NCBI RefSeq assembly: GCF_037940415.1
Contig: NZ_CP149798.1
Location: 3,158,501 to 3,222,500 of the forward strand
Source of the DNA: Streptomyces sp. f51
GTDB lineage: Bacteria > Actinomycetota > Actinomycetes > Streptomycetales > Streptomycetaceae
DNA: 64,000 nt
Direction of reading: 5' to 3'
Under the pieces are notes generated by a model. The model saw only the letters and a list, made by a program, of their open reading frames with translations. It was not told the origin of the DNA and made no database searches. Numbering within the stretch: the stretch's first letter is position 1; every line of letters starts with the position of its first letter. Below, piece after piece: positions 17,181-25,775 of this stretch. Both the position numbers and the translations under genes were made by a program.

Positions 17181-17653
17181 TCAGGGCAGGACGGTGACGG
17201 CGGCCGTGTCGTTGCCGGGATGCGCGTCGCGGCGGCCGGCCGACGGGCTCGCGTCCTCGACGGTCACGCTGCCCTCCCCCGGCCCGTCGAGACGCAGGGT
17301 GAACACGAAGTCCTGGCTCTCGCCCGGACCGAGCGCGTCCACCGGGCAGCGGTACGTCCCGTCGGCCGAGTCGCAGAGCGGCTCGTAGGGAAGGGCACCT
17401 TGGCCTTGGGCCCGGTCCTGTCGCCGTGCGGGCGCAGACAGAAGACCTCGGGGGCGGTGATCGAGGACTTCCGGTCCGTGACGGAGCCGCACCCGGCGAG
17501 CAGCAGCGGCAGCCCGACACCGAGAACGCCGACGACGGCCGTACGTCTCGGCGAACGTCCCCGTCCTCCCCTCGGCGAGGCCTCCGGACCACCACGAGGG
17601 TGAGCCTGTGAGCCTCCGGCCTCCGTCGGCTCCTGGCGTGATAATCGGGTCAT
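17181..17653 (-). pseudogene. small lipoprotein gene with an apparent frameshift
   Basis: Two frames join into one plausible product. The upstream frame has a lipoprotein signal RRTAVVGVLGVGLPLLLAGC, then a Ser/Thr-rich mature start; it goes out of frame near 17388-17390. The downstream frame continues with ALPYEPLCDSADGTYRCPVD and ends in AAVTVLP at 17181. One extra C in the CCC run would give KVPFPYEPL and a continuous protein of about 155 residues. The cause may be a sequencing or assembly error at the homopolymer or a real mutation. The start is uncertain: the ATG at 17653 overlaps the divergent PNPOx start. Extracytoplasmic; function unknown. Confidence 0.55.
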
Positions 17654-18308
17654 GGGAACAGATCTACACGACCTGCTGCGGTCGCTGCGGGTGTGGGACG
17701 CCGAGCTGCCGTCCTTCGACCCGGCGGCAGCACCCGCCGAACCACTGGCGCTGTTCACGGAGTGGTTCGCGCGGGCCGCGGCCGCCGGACAGACCGAGCC
17801 GCACACGATGTCGCTCGCGACGACCGACGAGGACGGCCTGCCCGACGTGCGAATCGTGATGCTGCACGGCGCGGACGAGGACGGCTGGGCGTTCGCCTCG
17901 CACGTGACGAGCCGCAAGGGACACCAGCTGGCCGCGCGCCCGTACGCCGCTCTCGGCTTCTACTGGCCCGCGCTCGGACGTCAGATCAGGCTCCGCGGCC
18001 CGGTCGAGGCCGCCTCGCCCGAGGAGAGCCTGGCGGACCTGCACGCCCGCTCCACCGGGGCACTGGCCGCCGCCCTGGTGGGCCGGCAGAGCGAAGTCCT
18101 GCCCTCACGGGCCGAGTTGGACCGGGCCTCGGACGCCGCCTGGCAGCGCGCCGAGAGCGCCCCGGACTCCCCCGCCCCCACCTGGACCCTCTACCGCCTC
18201 CGCCCGGACGAGGTCGAGTTCTTCCAGGGCGACGCCCGCAGGCGCCACACCCGGCTCGTCTACCGCCGCACGGAGACCGGCTGGGCCACCGAACTGCTCT
18301 GGCCGTGA
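17652..18308 (+). CDS. pyridoxamine 5'-phosphate oxidase-family protein
   Basis: 218 aa FMN-binding split-barrel. N-terminal LFTEWFARAAAAGQTEPHTM, central LATTDEDGLPDVRIVMLHG and HVTSRKGHQLAARPYAALGF, and C-terminal WTLYRLRPDEVEFFQGD and RHTRLVYRR correspond to the phosphate- and FMN-binding segments of PdxH. The last conserved Arg-x-x-Arg region is present. It could be a second pyridox(am)ine phosphate oxidase or a related FMN oxidoreductase; the likely housekeeping pdxH is at the right end of the window. It stands alone, without an operator of the catabolic type. Confidence 0.85.
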   Translation: MGTDLHDLLRSLRVWDAELPSFDPAAAPAEPLALFTEWFARAAAAGQTEPHTMSLATTDEDGLPDVRIVMLHGADEDGWAFASHVTSRKGHQLAARPYAALGFYWPALGRQIRLRGPVEAASPEESLADLHARSTGALAAALVGRQSEVLPSRAELDRASDAAWQRAESAPDSPAPTWTLYRLRPDEVEFFQGDARRRHTRLVYRRTETGWATELLWP

Positions 18309-18356
18309 CACCGGCGGCGGCCACGACGTGAACACCCCGGGACCGACCGCCCCGCG

Positions 18357-19229
18357 CTACCCCTCGTACGTGAAGTCGTACGTGGCGAAGTCGGCGACGG
18401 GCCGGTAGCCGATCCGCCGGTAGAGGCCGTTGCTGGTCGGATTGGCGAGGTCGGTGAAGAGCAGCACCTCCTGGACGCCGGTGGCGAGCGCGGCCCGGCT
18501 CACCTCGGCGGTGACGGCAGCGGCGTATCCCCGGCCGCGCAGGGGCGCCGGGGTGTAGACGGGCCCGACCCGGAGCTGCCCGGCGACCGGGGGTGTCACG
18601 CCCGCCATGGCGACGGGGGTGCCGTCGGGGGTCTCCCAGAGGGTGATGCCGCCGTACGAGATCCGGCCGTCGGCCCAGGCGCCGGGTTCGCTGTACCCGC
18701 CCTCACCGATGGACTCGGCGAACTCCGTGTACCAGCGGGCGAGCAGGTCACGGTCGCCCTCGTCCGCGACCCGGGGACGGCCGGGCGGCGCGGTCCCGGG
18801 CACGGTCAGGCCGGCGAGCCGGTACAGCCGCTCGCTCCGCAGCCGCTTCGCCCTCGCGCCGGTCCGCAGCCCCCAGACCTCGGCGAAGACCTCGGCGGTG
18901 TCCTTGTCCGCGGAGACTCCGGGCACCTCGATCCCCGCGTCGGCGAGCAGCGCGGCCAGCGACCGCGCGTCCCGCTCGTCCAGCGAGGTGAGATTCAGCC
19001 GGTACGGCGGCGTACGGAAGAACGCACCGCGGACGGCCCCGTCCCGCTCCAGGGTGCCGAAGACCGGCGCGCTCCCGCCGTACTGGCTCATCCCCCGCCT
19101 GCGCAGCCCGTCCGTCACGGTCAGCGCGACGGTGTGCCGGTCGGGCCGCGAGCGGAGAAAGTCCCCGGCCCTGCCGAGGAACGCGTCGAGGTCGTGGATG
19201 AGCTGCCACTCGTACGTCACGGAGGTCAT
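18357..19229 (-). CDS. GNAT-family N-acetyltransferase
   Basis: 290 aa. The C-terminal GNAT core shows acetyl-CoA loop PAPLRGRGYAAAVTAEVSRAAL (about residues 225-247, R-x-x-G-x-A type) followed by LFTDLANPTSNGLYRRIGY. The N-terminal half (about 1-150) is a degenerate GNAT-like or FR47-type domain. The substrate is not predictable. It is convergent with the PNPOx gene and divergent from another acetyltransferase. Confidence 0.85.
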   Translation of the reverse strand: MTSVTYEWQLIHDLDAFLGRAGDFLRSRPDRHTVALTVTDGLRRRGMSQYGGSAPVFGTLERDGAVRGAFFRTPPYRLNLTSLDERDARSLAALLADAGIEVPGVSADKDTAEVFAEVWGLRTGARAKRLRSERLYRLAGLTVPGTAPPGRPRVADEGDRDLLARWYTEFAESIGEGGYSEPGAWADGRISYGGITLWETPDGTPVAMAGVTPPVAGQLRVGPVYTPAPLRGRGYAAAVTAEVSRAALATGVQEVLLFTDLANPTSNGLYRRIGYRPVADFATYDFTYEG

Positions 19230-19318
19230 GCCGGATGATCCCGTGCGGCCCCGGCGAGGTGCCTCCGATTTTCGGCGTCGGGAGTGACCGGTGGGCCGGG
19301 AGAGGTTTGAATGGCTGG

Positions 19319-19924
19319 ATGGCCGACGCGCATGTGCAGTTCTCCGTCCAGCCCGCCCCCGAGCTGACGGGCCTCGGCCTGCGGCTGCGCCCCTGGGACC
19401 CGGAGTCCGACGCGGATGTGTCGGCGTATCTGCGCGGGCTGACCGATCCCGAGTTCCAGCGCTGGAACACCCCGCTCAGGTTCGTCCGGGACATCGACGC
19501 CGCCCGTGAGTCGCTGCGGACCCGGGTCGCGGCGGCGACCAGCGGCACCGCGCTCCCCTTCTGCGTCACCGACGCCGGGACCGGCGAGACCCTGGGCCAT
19601 GTCGGCCTCAACGAGATCGACCACGTCATCAGCTGCGCCCGCATCGGCTACTGGGTCCTCCCGGAGTGCCGCGGCCGCCGGGTCGCCACCCGCGCCCTCC
19701 TGCTGGCGGCCCGCTACGGCTTCACCGACCTCGCCCTGCACCGCCTGGACCTCGGCCACGCCGTGGGCCACGAGGTGTCCTGCCGGGTCGCCGAACACTG
19801 CGGATCCCGGCACGAGGGAACCCTGCGGGGCGCGATGTTCGAGGCCGGCCGCCACGACGCGTTCCGCGACGTCCACCTGCACGGCCGCCTGGCCACGGAC
19901 CCGGAACCGGCACCCGACCGGTAG
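19319..19924 (+). CDS. RimJ/RimL-type N-acetyltransferase
   Basis: 201 aa from the ATG at 19319 (MADAHVQFSV); in-frame upstream starts exist, but AGAGG near 19301 supports this one. GNAT_3 fold: GLRLRPWDPESD at the N-terminus, then HVGLNEIDHVISCARIGYWV and the acetyl-CoA loop CRGRRVATRALLLAARYGF. Members acetylate ribosomal protein N-termini, small molecules or antibiotics. The last 60 residues diverge from the usual GNEAS pattern, with VGHEVSCRVAEHCG in that place. Confidence 0.83.
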   Translation: MADAHVQFSVQPAPELTGLGLRLRPWDPESDADVSAYLRGLTDPEFQRWNTPLRFVRDIDAARESLRTRVAAATSGTALPFCVTDAGTGETLGHVGLNEIDHVISCARIGYWVLPECRGRRVATRALLLAARYGFTDLALHRLDLGHAVGHEVSCRVAEHCGSRHEGTLRGAMFEAGRHDAFRDVHLHGRLATDPEPAPDR

Positions 19925-19966
19925 GACGGGAGGGCCGCGGGCCACGAAGGCCGGGCCCGGCGGAGG

Positions 19967-20476
19967 TCACCCCCCGGCGGCCGGCGACACAGGCCCTGCC
20001 ACGGACTGTGCCCCGCCCCCTGCCCCGCCCCCTGCCACGGACCGTGACGCCGATCGTGACACGGGCCGGAACACGGGAACCCCCGCCCGGAAGACCACCT
20101 CCAGCCGCATCCCGATCCGCAGCTCGGCCTCCTCGCACCCGACCACCTCGGTCATCATCCGGGGGCCCTCCGCGAGGTCGACGACGGCGGCGGCGTAGGG
20201 CACGCGTTCGCCGAAGGGCGGCAGGTCGTTGCGGTGGACGACGGACCAGGTGTGGAGCGTGGCGCGTCCGCTCGCGGGGCGCCAGCCCACGTCCTCGCTC
20301 CAGCAGTACGGGCAGAACTCCCGCGGATAGTGGTGGACGCGGTCGCAGGACGCGCAGTGCCGGATCAGCAGCCGCCCCTGGGCCGCCGCGTCCCAGTACG
20401 GCCGGGTGAAGGCGTCCGCCTCGGGAACGTCGAACCCGCCACCGGTGCCGGGCGCGCCCCGGCCGGTCCCGCTCAC
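19967..20476 (-). CDS. second DUF35 zinc-ribbon/OB-fold protein
   Basis: 169 aa. GTG at 20476 overlaps the TGA of doxX (GTGA). Zinc ribbon CASCDRVHHYPREFCPYC (about residues 41-58), then OB-fold LHTWSVVHRNDLPPFGERVPY. It probably works with a thiolase-fold partner, most likely the one at 15967-17157. The last 30 residues are low-complexity (SRSASRSVAGGGAGGG) and the DNA there is repetitive, so the C-terminal end may be a drifted extension. Confidence 0.85.
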   Translation of the reverse strand: MSGTGRGAPGTGGGFDVPEADAFTRPYWDAAAQGRLLIRHCASCDRVHHYPREFCPYCWSEDVGWRPASGRATLHTWSVVHRNDLPPFGERVPYAAAVVDLAEGPRMMTEVVGCEEAELRIGMRLEVVFRAGVPVFRPVSRSASRSVAGGGAGGGAQSVAGPVSPAAGG

Positions 20477-20925
20477 CCGAACAGTCCCAGGGCGCTGTCC
20501 AGGGACCACGTCTGCCAGGACATCCCGAACAGGGCGACGGCCGAGACCAGCGCCATCATCGCGTTCTGTCCCTGCTCCGCCCAGTCGTGGATCATGAGGG
20601 TGAAGTAGAGGGCGTTGAGGAGCAGGCCCGCGACCAGGGCGACGGGAGTGAGCAGTCCGGCCACCAGGCCGAGACCGAGTGCCAGCTCCGCGTACACGAC
20701 GACGTACGCCATCACCCTGGGACGCGGTGCCACGATCGTGTCGAAGCCCGAACGCACGGCGTTCCAGCGGTGCTTGGAGGCGACGTCCGCCGCCCACGCG
20801 ATGCCGGTCCCCCGCTCGAACCAGCCCTTTCTGTCCTTGTGCCGCCAGCTCTCGAACCACCACAGCCCGAGCCCGATACGGAGCACGGCCAGCCATTCCG
20901 CCCCGCCGAGCCAGATCGTGTCCAT
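20473..20925 (-). CDS. DoxX-family membrane protein
   Basis: 150 aa with four predicted membrane helices: LAVLRIGLGLWWFE, VMAYVVVYAELALGLGLVAG, TPVALVAGLLLNALYFTLMI and NAMMALVSAVALFGM. DoxX proteins are small membrane oxidoreductase subunits, known from thiosulfate:quinone oxidoreductase and mycobacterial redox complexes. First gene of a two-gene operon with DUF35, with a perfect operator 29 bp upstream. Why a DoxX protein sits in a CoA-catabolic regulon is unclear; an electron sink is one guess. Confidence 0.85.
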   Translation of the reverse strand: MDTIWLGGAEWLAVLRIGLGLWWFESWRHKDRKGWFERGTGIAWAADVASKHRWNAVRSGFDTIVAPRPRVMAYVVVYAELALGLGLVAGLLTPVALVAGLLLNALYFTLMIHDWAEQGQNAMMALVSAVALFGMSWQTWSLDSALGLFG

Positions 20926-20953
20926 GGCCGAACCTCCCGCAGAGGAGCCGCAT

Positions 20954-20968
20954 CTGACGGTACGTCAG
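20954..20968. promoter_or_regulatory. palindromic operator CTGACG-GTA-CGTCAG (site e)
   Basis: Perfect 6-bp arms. Read on the minus strand it contains TACCGT at the same place as site d, so the -10 of doxX probably lies inside the operator, 29 bp before the start codon. Confidence 0.75.
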
Positions 20969-21275
20969 TTTCGACTCCCGGGAACGTCCGCGCAAGAGGC
21001 CCGCACCGGTCGACCGGGAGGGGGCGACCGGCGCGCCGCCGCCCACCCCCGCAGCACCCCTCTCAGGGGGCGCGCAGGGCCGCTCCCGCGCTCCCGCAGG
21101 AGACGTACGCCCCACCGCCCACCTGCGACGACGGCGCACTTTTCGCACGTCCTCACCACGTCGAAGTGACCTACGCCACCAGGCCCACCCACCCCTCCCA
21201 CAGTCGTGACCAGTTCGCAACTGATTCAGGTCTTGACCGAGACCTATCAAGCACAGCTGTGATTACGCTCGCGCT
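20969..21275. promoter_or_regulatory. intergenic region with possible monooxygenase promoter
   Basis: 307 bp without a gene. TTGACC at 21233-21238 and TGTGAT at 21258-21263 (19-bp spacer) form a weak promoter for the monooxygenase; its ATG at 21276 has no ribosome binding site, so the transcript may be near leaderless. The -35 lies within GGTCT-TGACCG-AGACC (21229-21244), a 5-bp inverted repeat. Confidence 0.35.
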
Positions 21276-22475
21276 ATGGCCGACTCGACTGCTTCCACGA
21301 CCTCCCGCACGGTGCCCTCCCACGAGGACCGCCCCGTGTACGTGATCGGAGGCGGCCCCGGAGGGCTCGCGGCGGCGTACGCGCTGCGCGCCCGGGGCGT
21401 ACGAGCTGTCGTACTGGAGAAGTCGGACCAGGTCGGCGCCTCCTGGCGGGGCCACTACGACCGGCTGCGCCTGCACACCACCCGGCGCCTGTCCGCGCTG
21501 CCGGGGCTGTCCATGCCGCGCTCGTTCGGCCGCTGGGTGGCACGCGACAACGTGGTGCGCTACTTGGAGAAGTACGCCGAGCACCACGGTCTGGAGATCG
21601 TCACCGGTGTCGAGGTCTCCCGCGTGGAGCCCGCCCCGGGCGGCGACGGCTGGCTGCTGCACGCCACCGGCGGGCGCGAGCTGACCGGCAGCGCGGTGGT
21701 CGTGGCGACCGGCTACAACCACACCCCGCGCGTCCCCGACTGGTCCGGCCGCGACACCTACACCGGCGAACTGCTGCACGCCGGCGCGTACCGCAACCCC
21801 GCCCCCTACGCGGGCCGTGACGTCCTGGTCGTCGGTGTCGGCAACACCGGTGCCGAGATCGCCGTGGACCTGGTCGAGGGCGGCGCCTCGCGCGTACGGC
21901 TGTCCGTCCGCACCGCGCCGCACATCGTGCGCCGCTCCACGGCGGGCTGGGCCGCGCAGTTCACCGGCATCGCCGTGCGGAGGCTGCCGGTGCGGGTCGT
22001 GGACGCGCTGGCCGGGCCGATGGCGAAGCTGAGCGTGCCCGACCTGGCGGCGCAGGGGCTGCCCCGCCCCGGCACCGGGCTCTACTCCCGCGTCAACGAG
22101 GGTTCCATCCCCGTCCAGGACGTCGGCCTCATCGATGCCGTCCGCAAGGGCAGGGTCGAGATCGTGGCCGCGGTCGAGGGGTTCGAGGACGACAAGGTCG
22201 TCCTCGCCGGTGGGGACCGGATCGCTCCGGACGCGGTGATCGCCGCGACCGGGTACTCGCGGGCGCTGGAAGGCATGGTCGGGCATCTCGGTGTGCTCGA
22301 CGGGCGGGGGCATCCGGTCGTGCACGGTGGTCATGCCCCGAAGGACGCGCCCGGCCTGTACTTCACGGGTTTCACCAACCCCATCAGCGGCATGTTCCGC
22401 GAACTGGCCCTGGACGCCGAAAAGATCGCCAGAGCGATATCCCGCCACACCTCCAAGGCCAAGCCCACCAGCTGA
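21276..22475 (+). CDS. flavin-containing monooxygenase (NAD(P)/FAD)
   Basis: 399 aa class B flavoprotein monooxygenase or YUCCA-like oxidoreductase. FAD site GGGPGG at residues 25-30, NADP site GVGNTG near 187-192, and ATGY motifs at VVVATGYNHT and VIAATGYSRA. The Baeyer-Villiger fingerprint is not clear. It may hydroxylate or oxidise a pathway intermediate or a heteroatom substrate. No CTGACG-type operator is directly upstream, so membership in the regulon is doubtful although it lies between regulon genes. Confidence 0.85.
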   Translation: MADSTASTTSRTVPSHEDRPVYVIGGGPGGLAAAYALRARGVRAVVLEKSDQVGASWRGHYDRLRLHTTRRLSALPGLSMPRSFGRWVARDNVVRYLEKYAEHHGLEIVTGVEVSRVEPAPGGDGWLLHATGGRELTGSAVVVATGYNHTPRVPDWSGRDTYTGELLHAGAYRNPAPYAGRDVLVVGVGNTGAEIAVDLVEGGASRVRLSVRTAPHIVRRSTAGWAAQFTGIAVRRLPVRVVDALAGPMAKLSVPDLAAQGLPRPGTGLYSRVNEGSIPVQDVGLIDAVRKGRVEIVAAVEGFEDDKVVLAGGDRIAPDAVIAATGYSRALEGMVGHLGVLDGRGHPVVHGGHAPKDAPGLYFTGFTNPISGMFRELALDAEKIARAISRHTSKAKPTS

Positions 22476-22563
22476 ACCCCCTGCCCCCCGGCCCTCACCG
22501 ACCGCCCCGGTCCCGCCCAGGCCCCAACTCCTTTCGCCCCCTCCGCCCCTACCCAACCCGAAC

Positions 22564-22699
22564 CCGGGGCTCCGCCCCAGCCCCCCGCTCCTCAAACGCC
22601 GGAGGGGCTGAATCTTGCCCCGCACCCAAAGGCGGGCCGGGGGAGGCCACCCCCGGGGCTCCGCCCCGAACCCCGCTCCTCAAACGCCGGAGGGGCTGA
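22564..22699. repeat. two direct copies of a Streptomyces-type GC-rich intergenic element
   Basis: Two copies, 88 bp apart, of CCGGGGCTCCGCCCC followed by GCTCCTCAAACGCCGGAGG (second parts at 22587-22611 and 22675-22699, ending GGGCTGA). Each has internal inverted repeats able to form hairpins. Such elements are frequent between streptomycete genes; they may act as terminators for the monooxygenase gene. Confidence 0.7.
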
Positions 22700-23066
22700 T
22701 TTTTCCCCGGCCGGGGATGACATTGCGCCGGGTCAGGGCCGAGTTTTCGGCGGTCGGGGCTGAGTCTCCCCCGGCCGAGGGTGACGTTGCGGCGGGTCGG
22801 GGCTGACTTTTCGGCGGGTCGGGGCTGAGTTTTCCCCGGCTGGGGATGACATTGCGGCGGTAGGGGCTGAGTTTCCCCCGGCCGGGGATGACATGGCCAC
22901 GGCCTGGGCTGACGTTGCGGCGGCCGGGGGCTGAATCTTCCGCGGCCGGGGCTGACGATTCGCCGGCCCGCGGGCGGAAGCCTTCCGCAGCCGGGGGCTG
23001 AAACCTTCTGCGGCCGAGGGCTGAAGCCTTCCGCGGCCTGGGGCTGAACCCTTCCGCGGCCGGGGC
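22693..23066. repeat. degenerate tandem array of about 23-24 bp units
   Basis: About 15 imperfect units built around GGGCTGA followed by a TTTTCC or TGACG variant and a CGGCCGGGG block. The array starts at the end of the second intergenic element and looks derived from it. No ORF with credible codon use crosses it. Expansion by slippage is likely; copy number may vary between strains. Confidence 0.65.
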
Positions 23067-23297
23067 TGGGAGGTGGACCGGGCACCACGACGCACCCGCA
23101 CCCGGGATCCGGCGCGAGGGGACGTGCCGGTACATCGATGCCCGTCGCCACCGACGGTCACACCTCACCCAACGGCGACGGGCTGATGCACCGGCACGGC
23201 CCCGACCCACCACCGAACCGGAGCCGAACCCGACCCCGCGCCCCCGCCCGGAGCCCCTCCGCACACCCAACACAAGCCCACCCCTGCACAACGGTTC

Positions 23298-23312
23298 CTG
23301 ACACGACGTCAG
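23298..23312. promoter_or_regulatory. palindromic operator CTGACA-CGA-CGTCAG (site f1)
   Basis: Five of six arm pairs. It is the upstream half of a tandem pair, 24 bp centre-to-centre from site f2, before the ADP-forming acyl-CoA synthetase gene. Confidence 0.7.
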
Positions 23313-23321
23313 TTGCGTAAT

Positions 23322-23336
23322 CTGACACTGCGTCAG
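23322..23336. promoter_or_regulatory. palindromic operator CTGACA-CTG-CGTCAG (site f2)
   Basis: Five of six arm pairs, 36 bp before the ATG at 23373. The f1-f2 pair may bind two dimers. Confidence 0.7.
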
Positions 23337-23372
23337 TTAACAATTGGCTGTCACACAGGAGCGGGCGGACCG

Positions 23373-25598
23373 ATGCTTGGATCAACCCACGGCACCCTCA
23401 CCACCGACTCCCGCCGGGCCAGGGTCATCGCCTGCGGCGAGCAGCCCTCCCCGGTCGTGCACGGACGCCCGGCCGAGGTCGACGACCTGGACGTCAGCGG
23501 ACGCCCGCTGTACGCCACCGTCCCCGACCTGGACCGCTTCTTCCGTCCCGAGTCCGTGGCCGTCATCGGCGCCTCGGACACCGAGGGCCGGCCGAACACC
23601 GGCATCACCCGGCAACTGATCGGCTGGGCCGAGCGGGTCGGCGCCCGGCTCCACCCGGTCCACCCCACCCGCAGGGAGGTCTTCGGCCTCCCGTGCCTCC
23701 CCTCCGTCGCCGCCCTGCCCGAGCAGGTGGACCTGGCCGTCGTCCTCGTCGGCGACCCCCTCCCGGTGATCGAGGAACTGGCCGAGGCCAAGGTGCGATT
23801 CGCGGTCGCCTTCGCGTCCGGCTTCGCCGAGACCGGCGCCGAGGGCGCCGCCGCCCAGGCCCGCCTCGCCGCCGCCGTACGCGGCTCAGGACTGCGCCTG
23901 CTCGGACCCAACACCAACCTCAACGCCTTCGAGAACTTCCGCGACGACCTCGACGGCCCCGCGATCGCGCTCATCACCCAGTCCGGCCACCAGGGCCGGC
24001 CGGTGTTCGCGATGCAGCAGCTGGGCGTGCGCCTGTCCCACTGGGCACCCACCGGCAACGAGGCCGACCTGGAGACCGCGGACTTCATCTCCTACTTCTC
24101 CGAACGGCCCGAGGTCGGCGCCATCGCCTGCTACGTCGAGGGACTCAAGGACGGCCGCTCCTTCCTGCTCGCCGCCGACCGGGCCGCCCGCCGCAAGGTG
24201 CCCGTCGTCGCGGTGAAGGTCGGCCGCACCGAGACCGGCGCCCGCACCGCCGCCTCGCACACCGGCAAGCTGACCGGCGCCGACGCGGTGGTGGACGCGG
24301 CGATGCGCCAGTTCGGCGTGATCCGCGTCGACGGACTCGACGAACTCCAGGACACCGCGGCCCTGCTGGCGCGCGCCCGCGCACCGCAGGCCCACGGGGT
24401 CGTCGTCTATTCGATCTCGGGCGGCACGGGCGCGCACTTCGCGGACCTGGCGAGCGAGGCGGGCCTCGACCTGCCGGTCCTCTCGGAGGACAAACAGGCC
24501 GAGCTGCACACCTGGATACCGGACTACCTGAACGTCGCGAACCCGGTCGACAACGGCGGGCACCCGGTCGGCGACTGGCGCGGCCGGAAGATCATCGACG
24601 CGATCCTCGCCGACCCCGCCGTCGGCGTGCTGATCTGCCCGATCACCGGGCCGTTCCCGCCCATGAGCGACGAACTGGCGCAGGACCTCGTGGACGCGGC
24701 GGAGCAGACGGACAAGCTGGTGTGCGTGGTGTGGGGGTCGCCGGTCGGCACGGAGGCGGCCTACCGGGAGACGCTGCTCGGCTCGTCCCGGGTCGCCACG
24801 TTCCGTACGTTCGCCAACTGCATCACCGCCGTCCGCGCCCACCTCGACCACGCGCGCTTCACCGCGGCCTACCGTTCGCCCTTCGACGAGGCCCCGCGCA
24901 CCCCGTCTCCCTCCTTCCGCAAGGCGCAGGCCCTGATGCGCCCGGGCCAGCAGCTGAGCGAGCACGCGGCCAAGCAGCTACTGCGCGCGTACGGGATCCG
25001 TGTGCCGCGGGAGCAGTTGGTGACCAGCGCGGCGGCGGCCGTGCGGGCGGCGAGCCAGGTCGGCTACCCGGTGGTCATGAAGGCGTCCGGCGCCCAGATC
25101 GCCCACAAGACCGAACTCGGCCTGGTCAAGATCGGACTGACCTCCGCCAGCCAGGTCCGCGACGCCTATCGCGAGCTCACCGACATCGCCCGCTACGAGG
25201 GCATCTCCCTGGACGGAGTCCTGGTCTGCCAGATGGTCGAGCGGGGTGTCGAGATGGTCGTGGGCGTCACGCACGACGAGCTCTTCGGGCCGACCGTCAC
25301 CGTCGGGCTCGGCGGGGTTCTCGTCGAGGTGCTGCGGGACACCGCCGTGCGCGTGCCGCCGTTCGGTGACGACCAGGCGCGGGCCATGCTGTCCGAACTG
25401 CGGGGGCGGGCGCTCCTCGACGGGGTGCGCGGCGGTCCGCCGGTGGACGTGGACGCGCTGGTCGAGGTGGTGATCCGGGTCCAGCGCATGGCGCTCGAAC
25501 TCGGCGACGGGATCTCGGAGCTGGACATCAATCCGCTGATGGTCCTGCCCCGGGGACAGGGCGCCGTGGCCCTGGACGCCCTGGTGATGTGCCGCTGA
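23373..25598 (+). CDS. ADP-forming acyl-CoA synthetase (fused alpha-beta)
   Basis: 741 aa from the ATG at 23373, which has CAGGAG upstream; an in-frame TTG at 23313 lies inside the operators and is rejected. Order: CoA-binding Rossmann domain (about residues 45-150, AVIGASDTEGRPNTGI), ligase domains with THWAPTGNEADLE-like segment and SHTGKLTG, whose His296 is the probable phospho-histidine, then a C-terminal ATP-grasp (about 530-741) with GYPVVMKASG and LDINPLMVLP. It makes or breaks an acyl-CoA with ADP/ATP exchange. In this setting it may activate the pathway substrate or recover energy from a product acyl-CoA. First gene of an operon with a crotonase. Confidence 0.9.
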   Translation: MLGSTHGTLTTDSRRARVIACGEQPSPVVHGRPAEVDDLDVSGRPLYATVPDLDRFFRPESVAVIGASDTEGRPNTGITRQLIGWAERVGARLHPVHPTRREVFGLPCLPSVAALPEQVDLAVVLVGDPLPVIEELAEAKVRFAVAFASGFAETGAEGAAAQARLAAAVRGSGLRLLGPNTNLNAFENFRDDLDGPAIALITQSGHQGRPVFAMQQLGVRLSHWAPTGNEADLETADFISYFSERPEVGAIACYVEGLKDGRSFLLAADRAARRKVPVVAVKVGRTETGARTAASHTGKLTGADAVVDAAMRQFGVIRVDGLDELQDTAALLARARAPQAHGVVVYSISGGTGAHFADLASEAGLDLPVLSEDKQAELHTWIPDYLNVANPVDNGGHPVGDWRGRKIIDAILADPAVGVLICPITGPFPPMSDELAQDLVDAAEQTDKLVCVVWGSPVGTEAAYRETLLGSSRVATFRTFANCITAVRAHLDHARFTAAYRSPFDEAPRTPSPSFRKAQALMRPGQQLSEHAAKQLLRAYGIRVPREQLVTSAAAAVRAASQVGYPVVMKASGAQIAHKTELGLVKIGLTSASQVRDAYRELTDIARYEGISLDGVLVCQMVERGVEMVVGVTHDELFGPTVTVGLGGVLVEVLRDTAVRVPPFGDDQARAMLSELRGRALLDGVRGGPPVDVDALVEVVIRVQRMALELGDGISELDINPLMVLPRGQGAVALDALVMCR

Positions 25599-25640
25599 GC
25601 GGGCTCCGAACCCACCGCTCCCCACCACCGCACACCACGC

Positions 25641-25765
25641 GAGCACCACGACGAACCCACCCGCGCCCCTCGCCGACACCGCGAGCACCACGACGAACCT
25701 ACCCGCACCCCTCGCACACACCCCGACCACCGCGACGGACCCACCCGCACCCCTCGCCCACAACG
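25641..25765 (+). repeat. 42-bp tandem repeat, three units
   Basis: Units start at 25641, 25683 and 25725, each beginning GAGCACCACGACGAACC or a close variant, C/A-rich. The start of a fourth (GAGCACC at 25766) overlaps the Shine-Dalgarno region of the next gene. The repeat fills the gap between two co-directional genes of one unit. Confidence 0.8.
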
Positions 25766-25775
25766 GAGCACCTTC

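Noticed and set aside
22693..23066. CRISPR or coding repeat array
   Set aside because: Units are degenerate and contiguous, no unique spacers, no consistent codon use.
23313..23372. TTG start at 23313 for the ADP-forming synthetase
   Set aside because: It lies within operator f2 and the ATG at 23373 has a ribosome binding site.
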